This document shows positions 1-7,935 of a stretch of DNA of 60,030 bases, piece by piece (the stretch's first letter is position 1; every line of letters starts with the position of its first letter). The notes beneath the pieces are model-generated. The model made no database searches. It saw only the letters and a list, made by a program, of their open reading frames with translations, and had not been told where the DNA came from. The position numbers and the translations under genes are program-made. Source of the stretch: Lachnospiraceae bacterium UBA7205 (GTDB taxonomy: Bacteria > Bacillota > Clostridia > Lachnospirales > Lachnospiraceae); contig DKUL01000032.1 in the NCBI GenBank assembly GCA_002490665.1, positions 25,387-85,416 of the forward strand, in the 5' to 3' direction.

Positions 1-77
1 GAGCGGAATCATGGAGGTTAGCGTATTTTGACGAGAACCAGCTCGTGGCACTTGCGAGAATGCAAGAGATGAGATAG
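1..77 (+). CDS. C-terminal fragment of an unknown protein (5' end outside window)
   Basis: The frame beginning at base 3 is open from the window edge to a TAG at 75-77, giving about 24 residues ending in LVALARMQEMR. The other two forward frames close within 30 bases. The fragment is too short for a family assignment, and it may simply be a chance open frame. No terminator is visible after it; the 73 bases to the next gene hold nothing recognisable. Confidence 0.35.
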   Translation, partial: AESWRLAYFDENQLVALARMQEMR

Positions 78-150
78 CATTGGCAGAATTGATTTGTCGA
101 AACCTATTTGTATTACTTTAGGAAAGATTGAATAGAAAGAGGGAAGTTTT

Positions 151-396
151 ATGACTGTGATGAAAGAAAGAGCAATTGATTTGATTTGCCGTATGCCCGA
201 AGAAAGGCTGTATCATGTAGTACAGCTTCTTGAGAGCGTTGAGGGATTGTCCGAAAGTATGGAAAAAGGAGTTAAGACGACACAGCAGAAAGCCCTGGAA
301 GATTTGCAGCGTTTTCGAAAACGGAGTGTTACAGAAATTGACTATAAAACCGAATTAGCAAAAGCCAGGGAGGAAAAATATGCGGGTATTAATTGA
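151..396 (+). CDS. Small antitoxin-like protein next to a PIN-toxin remnant
   Basis: An 81-aa acidic/basic, helix-rich protein with a good ribosome binding site (GAGGGAAG) ahead of the ATG. The N-terminal half (about residues 5-33) reads like the short helical segment of Firmicute antitoxin-type proteins, and the C-terminal half is charged, as is usual for a toxin-binding tail. The strongest clue is context: its last codons overlap an ATG that begins MRVLIDTN, the typical start of a VapC-type PIN toxin. The antitoxin role is inferred from that overlap, not from a recognised DNA-binding fold. If right, it is an antitoxin that has lost its toxin. Confidence 0.5.
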   Translation: MTVMKERAIDLICRMPEERLYHVVQLLESVEGLSESMEKGVKTTQQKALEDLQRFRKRSVTEIDYKTELAKAREEKYAGIN

Positions 397-406
397 TACA
401 AATTAA
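380..406 (+). pseudogene. Truncated PIN-domain (VapC-like) toxin start
   Basis: An ATG at 380 overlaps the end of the antitoxin-like gene and encodes MRVLIDTN followed directly by a TAA at 404-406. The pattern of a hydrophobic run then DTN is the first catalytic strand of PIN-domain ribonucleases, where the Asp binds metal. The overlap with the upstream gene is the usual VapBC arrangement. Nothing after the stop resembles the rest of a PIN domain in any forward frame, so the toxin appears to have been deleted rather than merely frameshifted. Confidence 0.55.
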
Positions 407-446
407 TGCCTTGTGGGAAGAAATAAGTGAGATTAGGAGGTTCATT

Positions 447-1139
447 ATGGGTGGGATTAATGATGCAGCTGCTGTAAAAAGCCAGTATAACACATCAAAT
501 AATTTAAGTACAAGAATATCAATTCATGACAAATATTCAACGAATAAAATGGGGTTTGGAAACTGGATTGTCTCCAATTATAAAATTGACAAAGGAGCAA
601 ACGTATTGGAGATCGGCTGTGGAACCGGAGATATGTGGAAAAACAGAGCAGCTTTGATTGATGACTGTTCCAAATTAATCCTTTCTGATTTCTCAGAAGG
701 AATGTTATCATCAGCAAAGAACAATATCGGTAACCATGACAATATTGAATACAGGGTTTTGGATATTCAGGAGATACCTTATCATGATGCTGCATTCGAT
801 GTTGTGATTGCAAATATGATGCTGTACCATGTACCTGATATAGACAAAGGACTGGCGGAGGTACGGCGGGTTTTAAGGAAAGACGGTCATTTTTACTGTG
901 CGACATACGGAGAGCATGGAATCATCGAATATCTTTCAAAAATTCTTTTTGCATTAAAATATATCGATTCATTGGCAGTGACCAACATAGATGATATGGT
1001 GGACTATATTTACTCGCTTTCCAGCATGGTGTCCCTAAGCAGCGTGCCCAGACAGGAAATAAGGGATATCTTGAAAAACAATACTACAGACAATATCTTA
1101 AATGTACCAAAGGAGTATGGAATGTTTATCGCGTCATAG
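447..1139 (+). CDS. Class I SAM-dependent methyltransferase
   Basis: A 230-aa Rossmann-fold methyltransferase of the Methyltransf_11/25 type. Motif I is visible as VLEIGCGTGD about 40 residues in, an acidic residue (ILSDFSEGML) ends strand 2, and VLDIQEIPY then FDVVIANMMLYHV match motifs II and III. The frame stays open upstream to 393, but AGGAGG at 435-440 sits six bases before the ATG at 447, which fixes the start there. The substrate is not evident; small molecule or tRNA are both possible. It sits alone between a toxin-antitoxin remnant and a Uma2 gene, with no operon partner. Confidence 0.8.
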   Translation: MGGINDAAAVKSQYNTSNNLSTRISIHDKYSTNKMGFGNWIVSNYKIDKGANVLEIGCGTGDMWKNRAALIDDCSKLILSDFSEGMLSSAKNNIGNHDNIEYRVLDIQEIPYHDAAFDVVIANMMLYHVPDIDKGLAEVRRVLRKDGHFYCATYGEHGIIEYLSKILFALKYIDSLAVTNIDDMVDYIYSLSSMVSLSSVPRQEIRDILKNNTTDNILNVPKEYGMFIAS

Positions 1140-1274
1140 AAAATCGAAAGAGATAGGTGTTAGGTCAGGTTATAGAGAAGCTGAAAAAGGATAATTTGCT
1201 ATATTGAACATAGAAAAGTTTAAATGCTGCTGAGGAAGCAATTGAGAATATGGTTGGATGGAGAAGTGAAGATT

Positions 1275-1808
1275 ATGGAAGCATTGAGAAAAGAAGCTCT
1301 TTATACAATTGAGGATATTTATAAATTACCGGACGGTGAACGGGCAGAGCTGATTGATGGTCAAATTTATTATATGGCGCCGCCAAGTTGGAAACACCAG
1401 CGAATTAGCGGTAAATTACATCAGCAAATTGCAAATTATATTGATAGTAACAATGGACAATGTGAGGTTTTAGCCGCACCTTTTGCTGTGTTCTTAAACG
1501 ATGATGATAAAAACTATTTTGAGCCGGATATTTCCGTGATCTGTGATATTTCTAAATTGGATGAGAAAGGCTGTCACGGTGCGCCTGACTGGATTATTGA
1601 GATCGTATCTCCGAGCAGTAAGCCAAGGGATTATTTGACTAAATTGTTCAAATACAGGACGGCAGGAGTCAGGGAATACTGGATTGTTGATCCCGGGAAG
1701 GATATGACAACAGTATACTCTTTTGAACATGACACTGTAGAACAATATGATTTTGATGAAGATGTACCTGTTGGAATCTATGAAAGCTTAACGATAAAAA
1801 TAGAATAG
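1275..1808 (+). CDS. Uma2-family (DUF820) putative endonuclease
   Basis: A 177-aa protein of the Uma2 family, which has a PD-(D/E)XK restriction-like fold. Visible landmarks are RAELIDGQIYYMAPPS near the start, then FEPDISVICD and GAPDWIIEIVSPSS, which supply the acidic and Glu residues of the active-site core, and KLFKYRTAGVREYWIVDP, typical of the family. The ORF can begin at 1224, but that ATG has no ribosome binding site; the ATG at 1275 follows GGAGAAGTGAAG and starts at the usual family N-terminus. Biological role is not established; members are frequent in genomes with many mobile elements, consistent with this neighbourhood. Confidence 0.8.
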   Translation: MEALRKEALYTIEDIYKLPDGERAELIDGQIYYMAPPSWKHQRISGKLHQQIANYIDSNNGQCEVLAAPFAVFLNDDDKNYFEPDISVICDISKLDEKGCHGAPDWIIEIVSPSSKPRDYLTKLFKYRTAGVREYWIVDPGKDMTTVYSFEHDTVEQYDFDEDVPVGIYESLTIKIE

Positions 1809-1964
1809 TTGTGGGTTTGGTGAAACTTGTATTGCTATGAGATATAAAAGGAATTTATAAAGCAATGTGGGAGTTGAAAGGAAAAGTGAAACCATTATTT
1901 GTGAAAGTCCCGCAGTTTCCCCAGTTGAATTCATGAAAAAATACAAATAGCTGTCAAGAAGAAA

Positions 1965-2393
1965 GTGTATGGTATGGAAGAACTACAGTATGAATTAGTG
2001 GACAATGTATTGCGCGCAGAAGATTTTATTCACTTAAAAGCGGCAGTTGGAATGATAGACAGACCTTTAGGTCAGGTGGAGAAAGCGCTCCGAAATGGAT
2101 TGTTTCATGTATCGGCAATATGCGATGGAAAAATAGTCGGAATGGGAAGGCTTGTCGGCGACGGGGCGATGTACTGGTATTTGCAGGACATTATTGTTCT
2201 GCCAGAGTATCAGGGAAAAGGAATTGGAAAAAACATTGTGAACAGGCTTTTGAAGCATATTAAAAGCACAGCCATTCCGGGCACTAAGATAGAAGTGGGT
2301 TTGACATCTGTGAAAGGGAAAGAGCCTTTTTACGAAAAACTGGGATTTTCTATCGGCGCAACAGGGATGCGGTTGTGGATTGAAATAGAATGA
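1965..2393 (+). CDS. GNAT-family N-acetyltransferase
   Basis: A 142-aa protein with the GNAT fold. The acetyl-CoA-binding motif A is VLPEYQGKGIGKNIVNRLLKH (Q/R-x-x-G-x-G/A type), preceded by the strand YLQDIIV, and the C-terminal PFYEKLGFSI is the usual final motif. The ORF starts with GTG at 1965; an ATG at 1974 is an alternative. Upstream AGAAGAAAG is a weak ribosome binding site, so the start is uncertain by three codons. The acceptor amine cannot be deduced. The 156 bases before it hold no clear element. Confidence 0.82.
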   Translation: MYGMEELQYELVDNVLRAEDFIHLKAAVGMIDRPLGQVEKALRNGLFHVSAICDGKIVGMGRLVGDGAMYWYLQDIIVLPEYQGKGIGKNIVNRLLKHIKSTAIPGTKIEVGLTSVKGKEPFYEKLGFSIGATGMRLWIEIE

Positions 2394-2415
2394 TTGTAAA
2401 AGAAGGGAGCAATCT

Positions 2416-2637
2416 ATGAAACGGGAAGAATATATTTCAGATGAAGCAGTTATTAAGCGTGCGAATGAAGCGGTAAGAATTGAGTTGGAGAAAAATAGAG
2501 CGTTAGGGGTTCCGATTGTTGTATATGACAGGCAAAGTCAGATTATATATCAGGAAAATGATGACGGAACAAGGAAGGAAGTAGGAAGAAGGATGCGAAA
2601 GGAGCGCTATAGTGAGCGAATTTCAAAGAAAGCCTGA
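2416..2637 (+). CDS. Small protein paired with zeta-like kinase (candidate antitoxin)
   Basis: A 73-aa charged protein with a strong ribosome binding site (GAAGGGAG) before its ATG. The central VPIVVYDRQSQIIYQENDDGT looks like a short beta-hairpin segment. It overlaps the next gene by 26 bp in another frame, which implies translational coupling. Small proteins encoded just ahead of zeta/AAA kinases in Firmicutes are commonly their antitoxins. No epsilon-antitoxin similarity is recognisable, so the role rests on gene order only. Confidence 0.55.
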   Translation: MKREEYISDEAVIKRANEAVRIELEKNRALGVPIVVYDRQSQIIYQENDDGTRKEVGRRMRKERYSERISKKA

Positions 2638-3217
2638 GATTGTTGTTTTTGCTGGTCCGAACGGTTCAGGAAAAAGTACATTTACACAATTGCTAAAGCC
2701 GCCAATGGATTATATTAATGCGGATGAAATCAAGAAGTATTTGAAATGTTCTGACTTAGATGCGGCACAATTAGCAGAAAAGCAACGCGAGGAACATTTG
2801 AAGCAAATGCAGGAATTTTGTTTTGAAACAGTGATGTCAACAGAGCGGAACTTGATGTTGTTAAAAAGGGCAAGAGAAAAAGGATACTTTATACGCTGTT
2901 ACTATATTTTGACAGCAGATTCCATGATTAATGTATGGCGTGTAAAGGCGAGAGTAGAATCAGGCGGGCATGATGTGCCAGAAGAAAAGATAATTGCAAG
3001 ATATGATAAGGCATTGACTCTGGTTAAGGAACTAATCAAAGTTTGCGATATATGCCATATATATGACAATTCTGCCAGTAGACCTTTTCGAATATTTAAG
3101 AAGCGAAAAGAATGGACGTATTTTGAGGAGTGCGATGATTGGCATTATGAGGATATATGCGCTTTGACAAATATTTCAAATATGGAAAGAAAAAATTTGA
3201 ATCAGATAATGGAATAA
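2612..3217 (+). CDS. Zeta-toxin-family P-loop kinase
   Basis: A 201-aa P-loop protein. Walker A is GPNGSGKST at residues 15-23, followed by YINADEIKKYL (the N-A-D-x-I signature of the family) and FETVMST, the conserved Glu/Thr region. Zeta toxins phosphorylate UDP-N-acetylglucosamine or related nucleotides; stand-alone chromosomal members may have other substrates. The start is GTG at 2612, with GGAG seven bases upstream and inside the preceding gene, so the two are translated together. A 14-bp inverted repeat begins at the stop codon and probably ends the transcript. Confidence 0.78.
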   Translation: MSEFQRKPEIVVFAGPNGSGKSTFTQLLKPPMDYINADEIKKYLKCSDLDAAQLAEKQREEHLKQMQEFCFETVMSTERNLMLLKRAREKGYFIRCYYILTADSMINVWRVKARVESGGHDVPEEKIIARYDKALTLVKELIKVCDICHIYDNSASRPFRIFKKRKEWTYFEECDDWHYEDICALTNISNMERKNLNQIME

Positions 3218-3262
3218 TTGCAAGTTGATAGAAAATACATTTTTTTCATATCAACTTGCAAT
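3217..3262 (+). terminator. Long inverted repeat after the zeta-like module
   Basis: ATTGCAAGTTGATA (3217-3230) pairs perfectly with TATCAACTTGCAAT (3249-3262), a 14-bp stem with an 18-base loop that includes a run of seven T. There is no T-tract after the stem, so Rho-independent termination is possible but not typical; it could instead be a protein-binding dyad. Confidence 0.55.
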
Positions 3263-3361
3263 CTAAAAACGATTGCGATACAATAACACATGAGTATTTC
3301 ATAAAAAATTAAGAATATAATCCCTTCTGTAATAAAAGGGGTTGAAAAGGAGTAAAAAGAC

Positions 3362-5896
3362 ATGAGCAGAGAGTATTCTCCAAAGGACATTGAGAAAAAG
3401 TGGCAGGATATATGGGACAAGGAGGAGGCCTTCAAGGTCGGTGTTGACAAGACAAAACCTAAATACTACGCACTAGTAGAATTTCCGTATCCGTCAGGAC
3501 AGGGGCTTCACGTAGGGCATCCCAGACCATACACGGCGATGGATATCGTGTCGAGAAAGCGCAGGATGCAGGGCTATAACGTACTGTTCCCGATGGGATG
3601 GGATGCGTTCGGGCTTCCGACGGAAAACTATGCAATCCAGAACAAGATTCACCCAAAGATTGTGACAAAAAATAATGTGGAACATTTCAAGAGCCAGTTA
3701 AAGGCACTCGGCTATTCATTTGACTGGTCAAAAGAAGTGAACACCACCGATGAAAATTACTATAAGTGGACGCAGTGGATATTCTTACAGCTGTTCAAGA
3801 AAGGGCTTGCCTACAAGAGCGAGATGCCGATTAACTTCTGTACCTCGTGCAAGGTCGGTCTTGCCAACGAGGAGGTTGTAAACGGCGTGTGTGAGCGCTG
3901 TGGTTCCGAGGTCATCCGGAAGATGCAGTCCCAGTGGATGCTCAAAATCACGGAATACGCTGACAAATTAATCGAGGGGCTTGACCATGTGGACTATATT
4001 GAAAAGGTCAAGGTTTCCCAGAAAAACTGGATTGGACGTTCCGAGGGCGCTGAGGTGGAGTTTCAGATTAAGGACAAGGATGAGACCCTCTTAATCTATA
4101 CGACAAGACCGGATACACTGTTTGGTGCGACTTATATGGTCATTTCCCCGGAGCATCCTTTAATTGAAAAATATAAGGAAGAAATCGGCAACTATGACGA
4201 GATTGCCGCTTATCGTGAGCAGGCTTCCAAAAAGTCTGATTTTGAGCGTACAGAGCTTGCCAAGGATAAGACAGGCGTGTGTATAAACGGTATTTCGGCG
4301 ATTAATCCTGTCAACAACAAGGAAATCCCGGTGTGGGTCTCAGACTATGTGCTGATGTCATATGGAACAGGCGCAATCATGGCAGTACCGGCACACGACA
4401 CAAGGGACTGGGATTTTGCAAAGAAATTCGGACTGCCGATTATAGAGGTCGTAGCGGGCGGTGATGTCCAGAATGAGGCATTTACGGATGTTGCGACAGG
4501 CAAGCTCTGCAATTCTGACTTCCTTGACGGAATGGAAGTAAAGGACGCCAAGGAAGCAATCACAAAGTGGCTGGAGGAAAAGGGAATCGGGCATAGAAAG
4601 GTCAACTTCAAGCTCCGTGACTGGGTATTTTCCCGCCAGCGTTACTGGGGCGAGCCGATTCCCATTGTAAAATGCCCTTGCTGCGGATATGTCCCGCTTG
4701 ACGAGAGTGAGCTGCCGTTAAAGCTTCCCGAGGTGGAGAGTTATATTCCTACCGATACAGGCGAGTCGCCGCTTGCGGCAATGCGTGACTGGGTGGAGAC
4801 GACCTGTCCGAAGTGCGGCGGCAAGGCGGAGCGTGAGACAGATACCATGCCGCAGTGGGCTGGTTCCTCATGGTATTTCCTGCGCTACATCGATCCGGAC
4901 AACGACAAGGCGTTTGCGTCAAAGGAAGCGCTTGAGTACTGGATGCCTGTAGACTGGTACAATGGCGGAATGGAGCACACGACACTCCATCTGCTCTACT
5001 CAAGATTCTGGCACAAGTTCCTCTATGACCAGAACCTGGTGCCCTGCGATGAGCCGTACAAAAAGCGGACAAGCCACGGCATGATTCTGGGACTGAATCC
5101 GCACAGCTTTGTCAACCAGACGGCGGAAGAGCAGAAAAGGCTGATTGCGCAGTATGGCAGCGAGAAGGAAGCAAGAAAGGCGCTGGTTGAGAAGTTCGGG
5201 GAGATGGCGGAGCATCCGATTGTAAAGATGTCCAAGTCTCTGGGGAATGTCGTCAATCCGGATGATATTGTCAACGAGTATGGCGCAGATACCTTACGAA
5301 CCTACGAGATGTTTATTGGTGCTTTTGATGTTTCCGCAGCGTGGAGCATGGAGGGCGTAAAGGGCTGCCGCAGATTCCTTGACAGGATATGGAAGCTTCA
5401 GGATATGCTGGTTGACGGCGATATGTACCGCGCCGAATTTGAGACAAAGATTCACCAGACCATCAAAAAGGTTTCAAACGACTTTGAAAGCTTAAAGTTT
5501 AATACGGCGATTGCGGCAATGATGGCGCTTGTCAATGATTTTTACAAGGCAAACAGCATCACAAAAGGCGAATATGCGACACTGATTTTACTGCTGAATC
5601 CTGTGGCGCCGCACATGACAGAGGAGCTCTGGGAAACATACTTTGGCAATGGCAGGGCGTACCAGCAGAAGTGGCCGGAGTACGACGAGGCAAAGACGGT
5701 GGAGTCCACCGTGGAGATTGCCGTGCAGATTAACGGCAAAGTGAAGGCGACACTGATGGTCGGACTTGACGAGGACGAATCTTCTATCAAGGAAAAAGCG
5801 CATGGTATCCCGGTGATAACAGAGCTTACGGCGGGTAAGAACATTGTGAAGGAAATCTATGTAAAGGGCAGAATCCTGAACATCGTGGCAAAATAA
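3362..5896 (+). CDS. leuS: Leucyl-tRNA synthetase
   Basis: An 844-aa class I aminoacyl-tRNA synthetase that charges tRNA-Leu in the cytoplasm. The HIGH-type motif is HVGH at residues 50-53 and KMSKS lies at 622-626. Two Cys pairs (CTSCKVG and CERCGSE) around residue 165-185 form a zinc knuckle, and another set (CPCCGY and CPKCGG) lies further on. The CP1 editing domain is recognisable from TTRPDTLFGATYMV and YGTGAIMAVPAHDTRDWDF. It is slightly longer than the common ~805 aa because of an insertion before KMSKS (TAEEQKRLIAQYGSEKEARK). The upstream 99 bases show a TATAAT at about 3315 but no T-box leader features. It is followed after 23 bases by a LeuRS-like fragment gene. Confidence 0.97.
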   Translation: MSREYSPKDIEKKWQDIWDKEEAFKVGVDKTKPKYYALVEFPYPSGQGLHVGHPRPYTAMDIVSRKRRMQGYNVLFPMGWDAFGLPTENYAIQNKIHPKIVTKNNVEHFKSQLKALGYSFDWSKEVNTTDENYYKWTQWIFLQLFKKGLAYKSEMPINFCTSCKVGLANEEVVNGVCERCGSEVIRKMQSQWMLKITEYADKLIEGLDHVDYIEKVKVSQKNWIGRSEGAEVEFQIKDKDETLLIYTTRPDTLFGATYMVISPEHPLIEKYKEEIGNYDEIAAYREQASKKSDFERTELAKDKTGVCINGISAINPVNNKEIPVWVSDYVLMSYGTGAIMAVPAHDTRDWDFAKKFGLPIIEVVAGGDVQNEAFTDVATGKLCNSDFLDGMEVKDAKEAITKWLEEKGIGHRKVNFKLRDWVFSRQRYWGEPIPIVKCPCCGYVPLDESELPLKLPEVESYIPTDTGESPLAAMRDWVETTCPKCGGKAERETDTMPQWAGSSWYFLRYIDPDNDKAFASKEALEYWMPVDWYNGGMEHTTLHLLYSRFWHKFLYDQNLVPCDEPYKKRTSHGMILGLNPHSFVNQTAEEQKRLIAQYGSEKEARKALVEKFGEMAEHPIVKMSKSLGNVVNPDDIVNEYGADTLRTYEMFIGAFDVSAAWSMEGVKGCRRFLDRIWKLQDMLVDGDMYRAEFETKIHQTIKKVSNDFESLKFNTAIAAMMALVNDFYKANSITKGEYATLILLLNPVAPHMTEELWETYFGNGRAYQQKWPEYDEAKTVESTVEIAVQINGKVKATLMVGLDEDESSIKEKAHGIPVITELTAGKNIVKEIYVKGRILNIVAK

Positions 5897-5919
5897 AAAC
5901 AGACTGCGTGGAGGCGAAC

Positions 5920-6627
5920 ATGTTCAATGATATTTTGACGCCAATGAACCACAGGGAGATTGAATACAATGCAAAAAAACTGTCGGGGTGCGATATTCCC
6001 GACAGTTTTTCCTGCGCACAGTTGCTGGAATGGCTTGATGAGACTGGCGCGCGCGTATTTGATGATGACCTTGTGATGGATTATGGGACAGACTGCCTAA
6101 GGCTGTATCTGCTCTTTGAACAGACGCCAAAAGCAAATGACGCGCCCTATTACGACAGCTGGCAGGAGGGGGCGCTGGAAGGCATCTATAAGTTCCTTGG
6201 CAGATACAGAAGGATGATACTTGTAACCGACATGTGGAACAGGTATGGCAATTATCATGAAGAAACGCTTCCGCCTGAAAATATCCGGCGTCTTGAAGCG
6301 GTACTGGAGACAGCAGACGCCAAAATCAGAAAGTACATCAGCCGCGGAAACACCATGCCAAACCGCCATAATATTGTGGCGGCGCTGATGGAGCTGCTGA
6401 ATGTTTTCCAGAAAGAATTAAAAACGGGTCAGATTCTGACTTCATTCCATATGCATGCAGTGGAAACAGCTGTACCACATAACGGTATGCATGATGAAAA
6501 TGACATACCGGCAGTCCAATGTGACAGGCGCAATTCCGGTGTGACAGGATTATGTCAGGCATTTATCAGTCGAATGGCGCCGTTTGTACCTGATATTTCA
6601 AGGATTTTATGGAAATCCCTAATCTAA
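5920..6627 (+). CDS. Stand-alone LeuRS anticodon-binding-domain-like protein
   Basis: A 235-aa protein that aligns by eye with the part of LeuRS after KMSKS. DDDLVMDYGTDCLRLYLLF matches NPDDIVNEYGADTLRTYEMF of the adjacent leuS; IYKFLGRYRRM matches RRFLDRIWKLQ; NIVAALMELLNVFQK matches TAIAAMMALVNDFYK; and ISRMAPFVPDISRILW matches LLNPVAPHMTEELW. It has no HIGH motif, no editing domain and no clear KMSKS. GGAGG at 5910-5914 selects the ATG at 5920 over the GTG at 5908. It is probably co-transcribed with leuS and ends at a clear terminator. It is intact, so it may be a retained paralogue with a regulatory or tRNA-binding role; decay of a tandem duplication is the alternative. Confidence 0.7.
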   Translation: MFNDILTPMNHREIEYNAKKLSGCDIPDSFSCAQLLEWLDETGARVFDDDLVMDYGTDCLRLYLLFEQTPKANDAPYYDSWQEGALEGIYKFLGRYRRMILVTDMWNRYGNYHEETLPPENIRRLEAVLETADAKIRKYISRGNTMPNRHNIVAALMELLNVFQKELKTGQILTSFHMHAVETAVPHNGMHDENDIPAVQCDRRNSGVTGLCQAFISRMAPFVPDISRILWKSLI

Positions 6628-6649
6628 TCAAATATAAAATAAAAATTTT

Positions 6650-6678
6650 GCAAATTGTCTATACAATTTGCTTTTTTT
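6650..6678 (+). terminator. Rho-independent terminator of the leuS operon
   Basis: GCAAATTGT (6650-6658) pairs with ACAATTTGC (6663-6671) around a four-base loop and is followed by seven T. It lies 23 bases after the LeuRS-like gene. Confidence 0.85.
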
Positions 6679-6750
6679 ATGTTATATTATTTATGATTAA
6701 TTAACATAAAAGGTCTACGTATCCATTACGAAATATGAGGTGTGTAGTTT

Positions 6751-7902
6751 ATGGGGAATAACAGGGCATTTGAGGCGTATAGTATAGGTTATGACCCTGA
6801 TGCAGTAGAGCACGACCTGCAAATCATCAGTCAGCTGACACGCGGCATGACAGGCAGTAAAAAAAAGCTGACAATGCAGCAGGCACAGGCAATATACTAT
6901 AGGATAAAAGAAGAGGACATACAGTTTCGGAGTAATATGGGGGAGGAGTTTCTGCTGAACCTGTATGAGAATATGACGGATGCACAGATTCAGCAGATAA
7001 ACAGTGAAATCAGGCGAAAGCGCCAGCGGAAACAAAGCAGAAGGCAGCTGGTGCGGATTAACAGGAAAATTGCTGCGGCTGTGTCGGCGGTGGTGCTTGT
7101 GTCCTCAATATTATGTATCAACTGGAGCCTGCTGATGGATTTGAGGACGAATTATCAGACAAAGAAGTTACAGGAAAAAGTGATTGTGCAGGCAGATTTA
7201 TTAAGCGCGGACGGACCAGATACACTGCCGTCATCAGACGAAAACGAAGGTGCGGTGCCTCCTTCTGATGGAGATGGAGCCGGAATCGAAGAAAATAGTG
7301 CGTCCGGCAGTGAAATATTGTTAAAATTTACACAGCTGTACAGCGAAAACCAGGATTTCGCAGGGTGGCTTAGAATCCCTGGGACAAAAATTGATTATCC
7401 GGTAATGTCAAGAGAGGGTGACAATAATTATTATCTTGACAAGAATTTTGAACAGCAGCATGATAAAAACGGACTCCTGATACTGGACTACAGAAGCAGC
7501 ATCCAGGGCGGCACGGTATCGGGAGGACAGAACCTGATTATTTATGGCCACAATATGAGAACCGGCGTGATGTTCGGAACCCTGAAAAATTATAAGGAGA
7601 AATCCTTTTGCGATGAGCACATGACGATAAGCTTTGACACATTGTATGAGGAATGCGAGTACCGGGTTGTGGCAGCGATGCTTGGCAGTGTGGCATATGA
7701 GGACGAGGATGTCTTTCGGTACTACGATGCGATTGACATCAGCACAGAGGAAGCCTTCAATGCATTCAGGGAAAATATAATGGGCAATGCCATCTACACC
7801 ACGGATGAATCCATCGAGTACGGCGATTCCTGCCTGATATTGTCTACCTGTGACAACTACAAGGAAGACGGGCGTTTTGTGGTAGTTGCAAAAAAAGTGT
7901 GA
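6751..7902 (+). CDS. Class B sortase with long cytosolic N-terminus (sortase 1)
   Basis: A 383-aa transpeptidase that should attach sorting-signal proteins to peptidoglycan on the outer face of the membrane. A single membrane helix spans about residues 107-128. The extracytoplasmic catalytic domain has IDYPVM, the catalytic His267 in IIYGHNM, Cys367 in LSTCDNY and Arg375 in GRFVVVA, in the order and spacing of class B sortases. Unusually, about 105 mostly charged residues precede the membrane helix, whereas ordinary SrtB enzymes have only a short tail. The gene next door (33 bases on) encodes a protein ending in TPKTGDP plus a hydrophobic helix and basic tail, a plausible substrate. Confidence 0.9.
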   Translation: MGNNRAFEAYSIGYDPDAVEHDLQIISQLTRGMTGSKKKLTMQQAQAIYYRIKEEDIQFRSNMGEEFLLNLYENMTDAQIQQINSEIRRKRQRKQSRRQLVRINRKIAAAVSAVVLVSSILCINWSLLMDLRTNYQTKKLQEKVIVQADLLSADGPDTLPSSDENEGAVPPSDGDGAGIEENSASGSEILLKFTQLYSENQDFAGWLRIPGTKIDYPVMSREGDNNYYLDKNFEQQHDKNGLLILDYRSSIQGGTVSGGQNLIIYGHNMRTGVMFGTLKNYKEKSFCDEHMTISFDTLYEECEYRVVAAMLGSVAYEDEDVFRYYDAIDISTEEAFNAFRENIMGNAIYTTDESIEYGDSCLILSTCDNYKEDGRFVVVAKKV

Positions 7903-7935
7903 GAAAGCAAAATATAAAGGTAAGAGGGGATAGAT

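Noticed and set aside
1864..1935. Short 23-codon ORF ending KVPQFPQLNS between the Uma2 and GNAT genes
   Set aside because: No ribosome binding site and too short to judge. It might be a gene remnant but cannot be supported.
3263..3361. T-box leader before leuS
   Set aside because: No specifier stem, no TGG-containing antiterminator motif and too short a leader. Only a TATAAT is visible.
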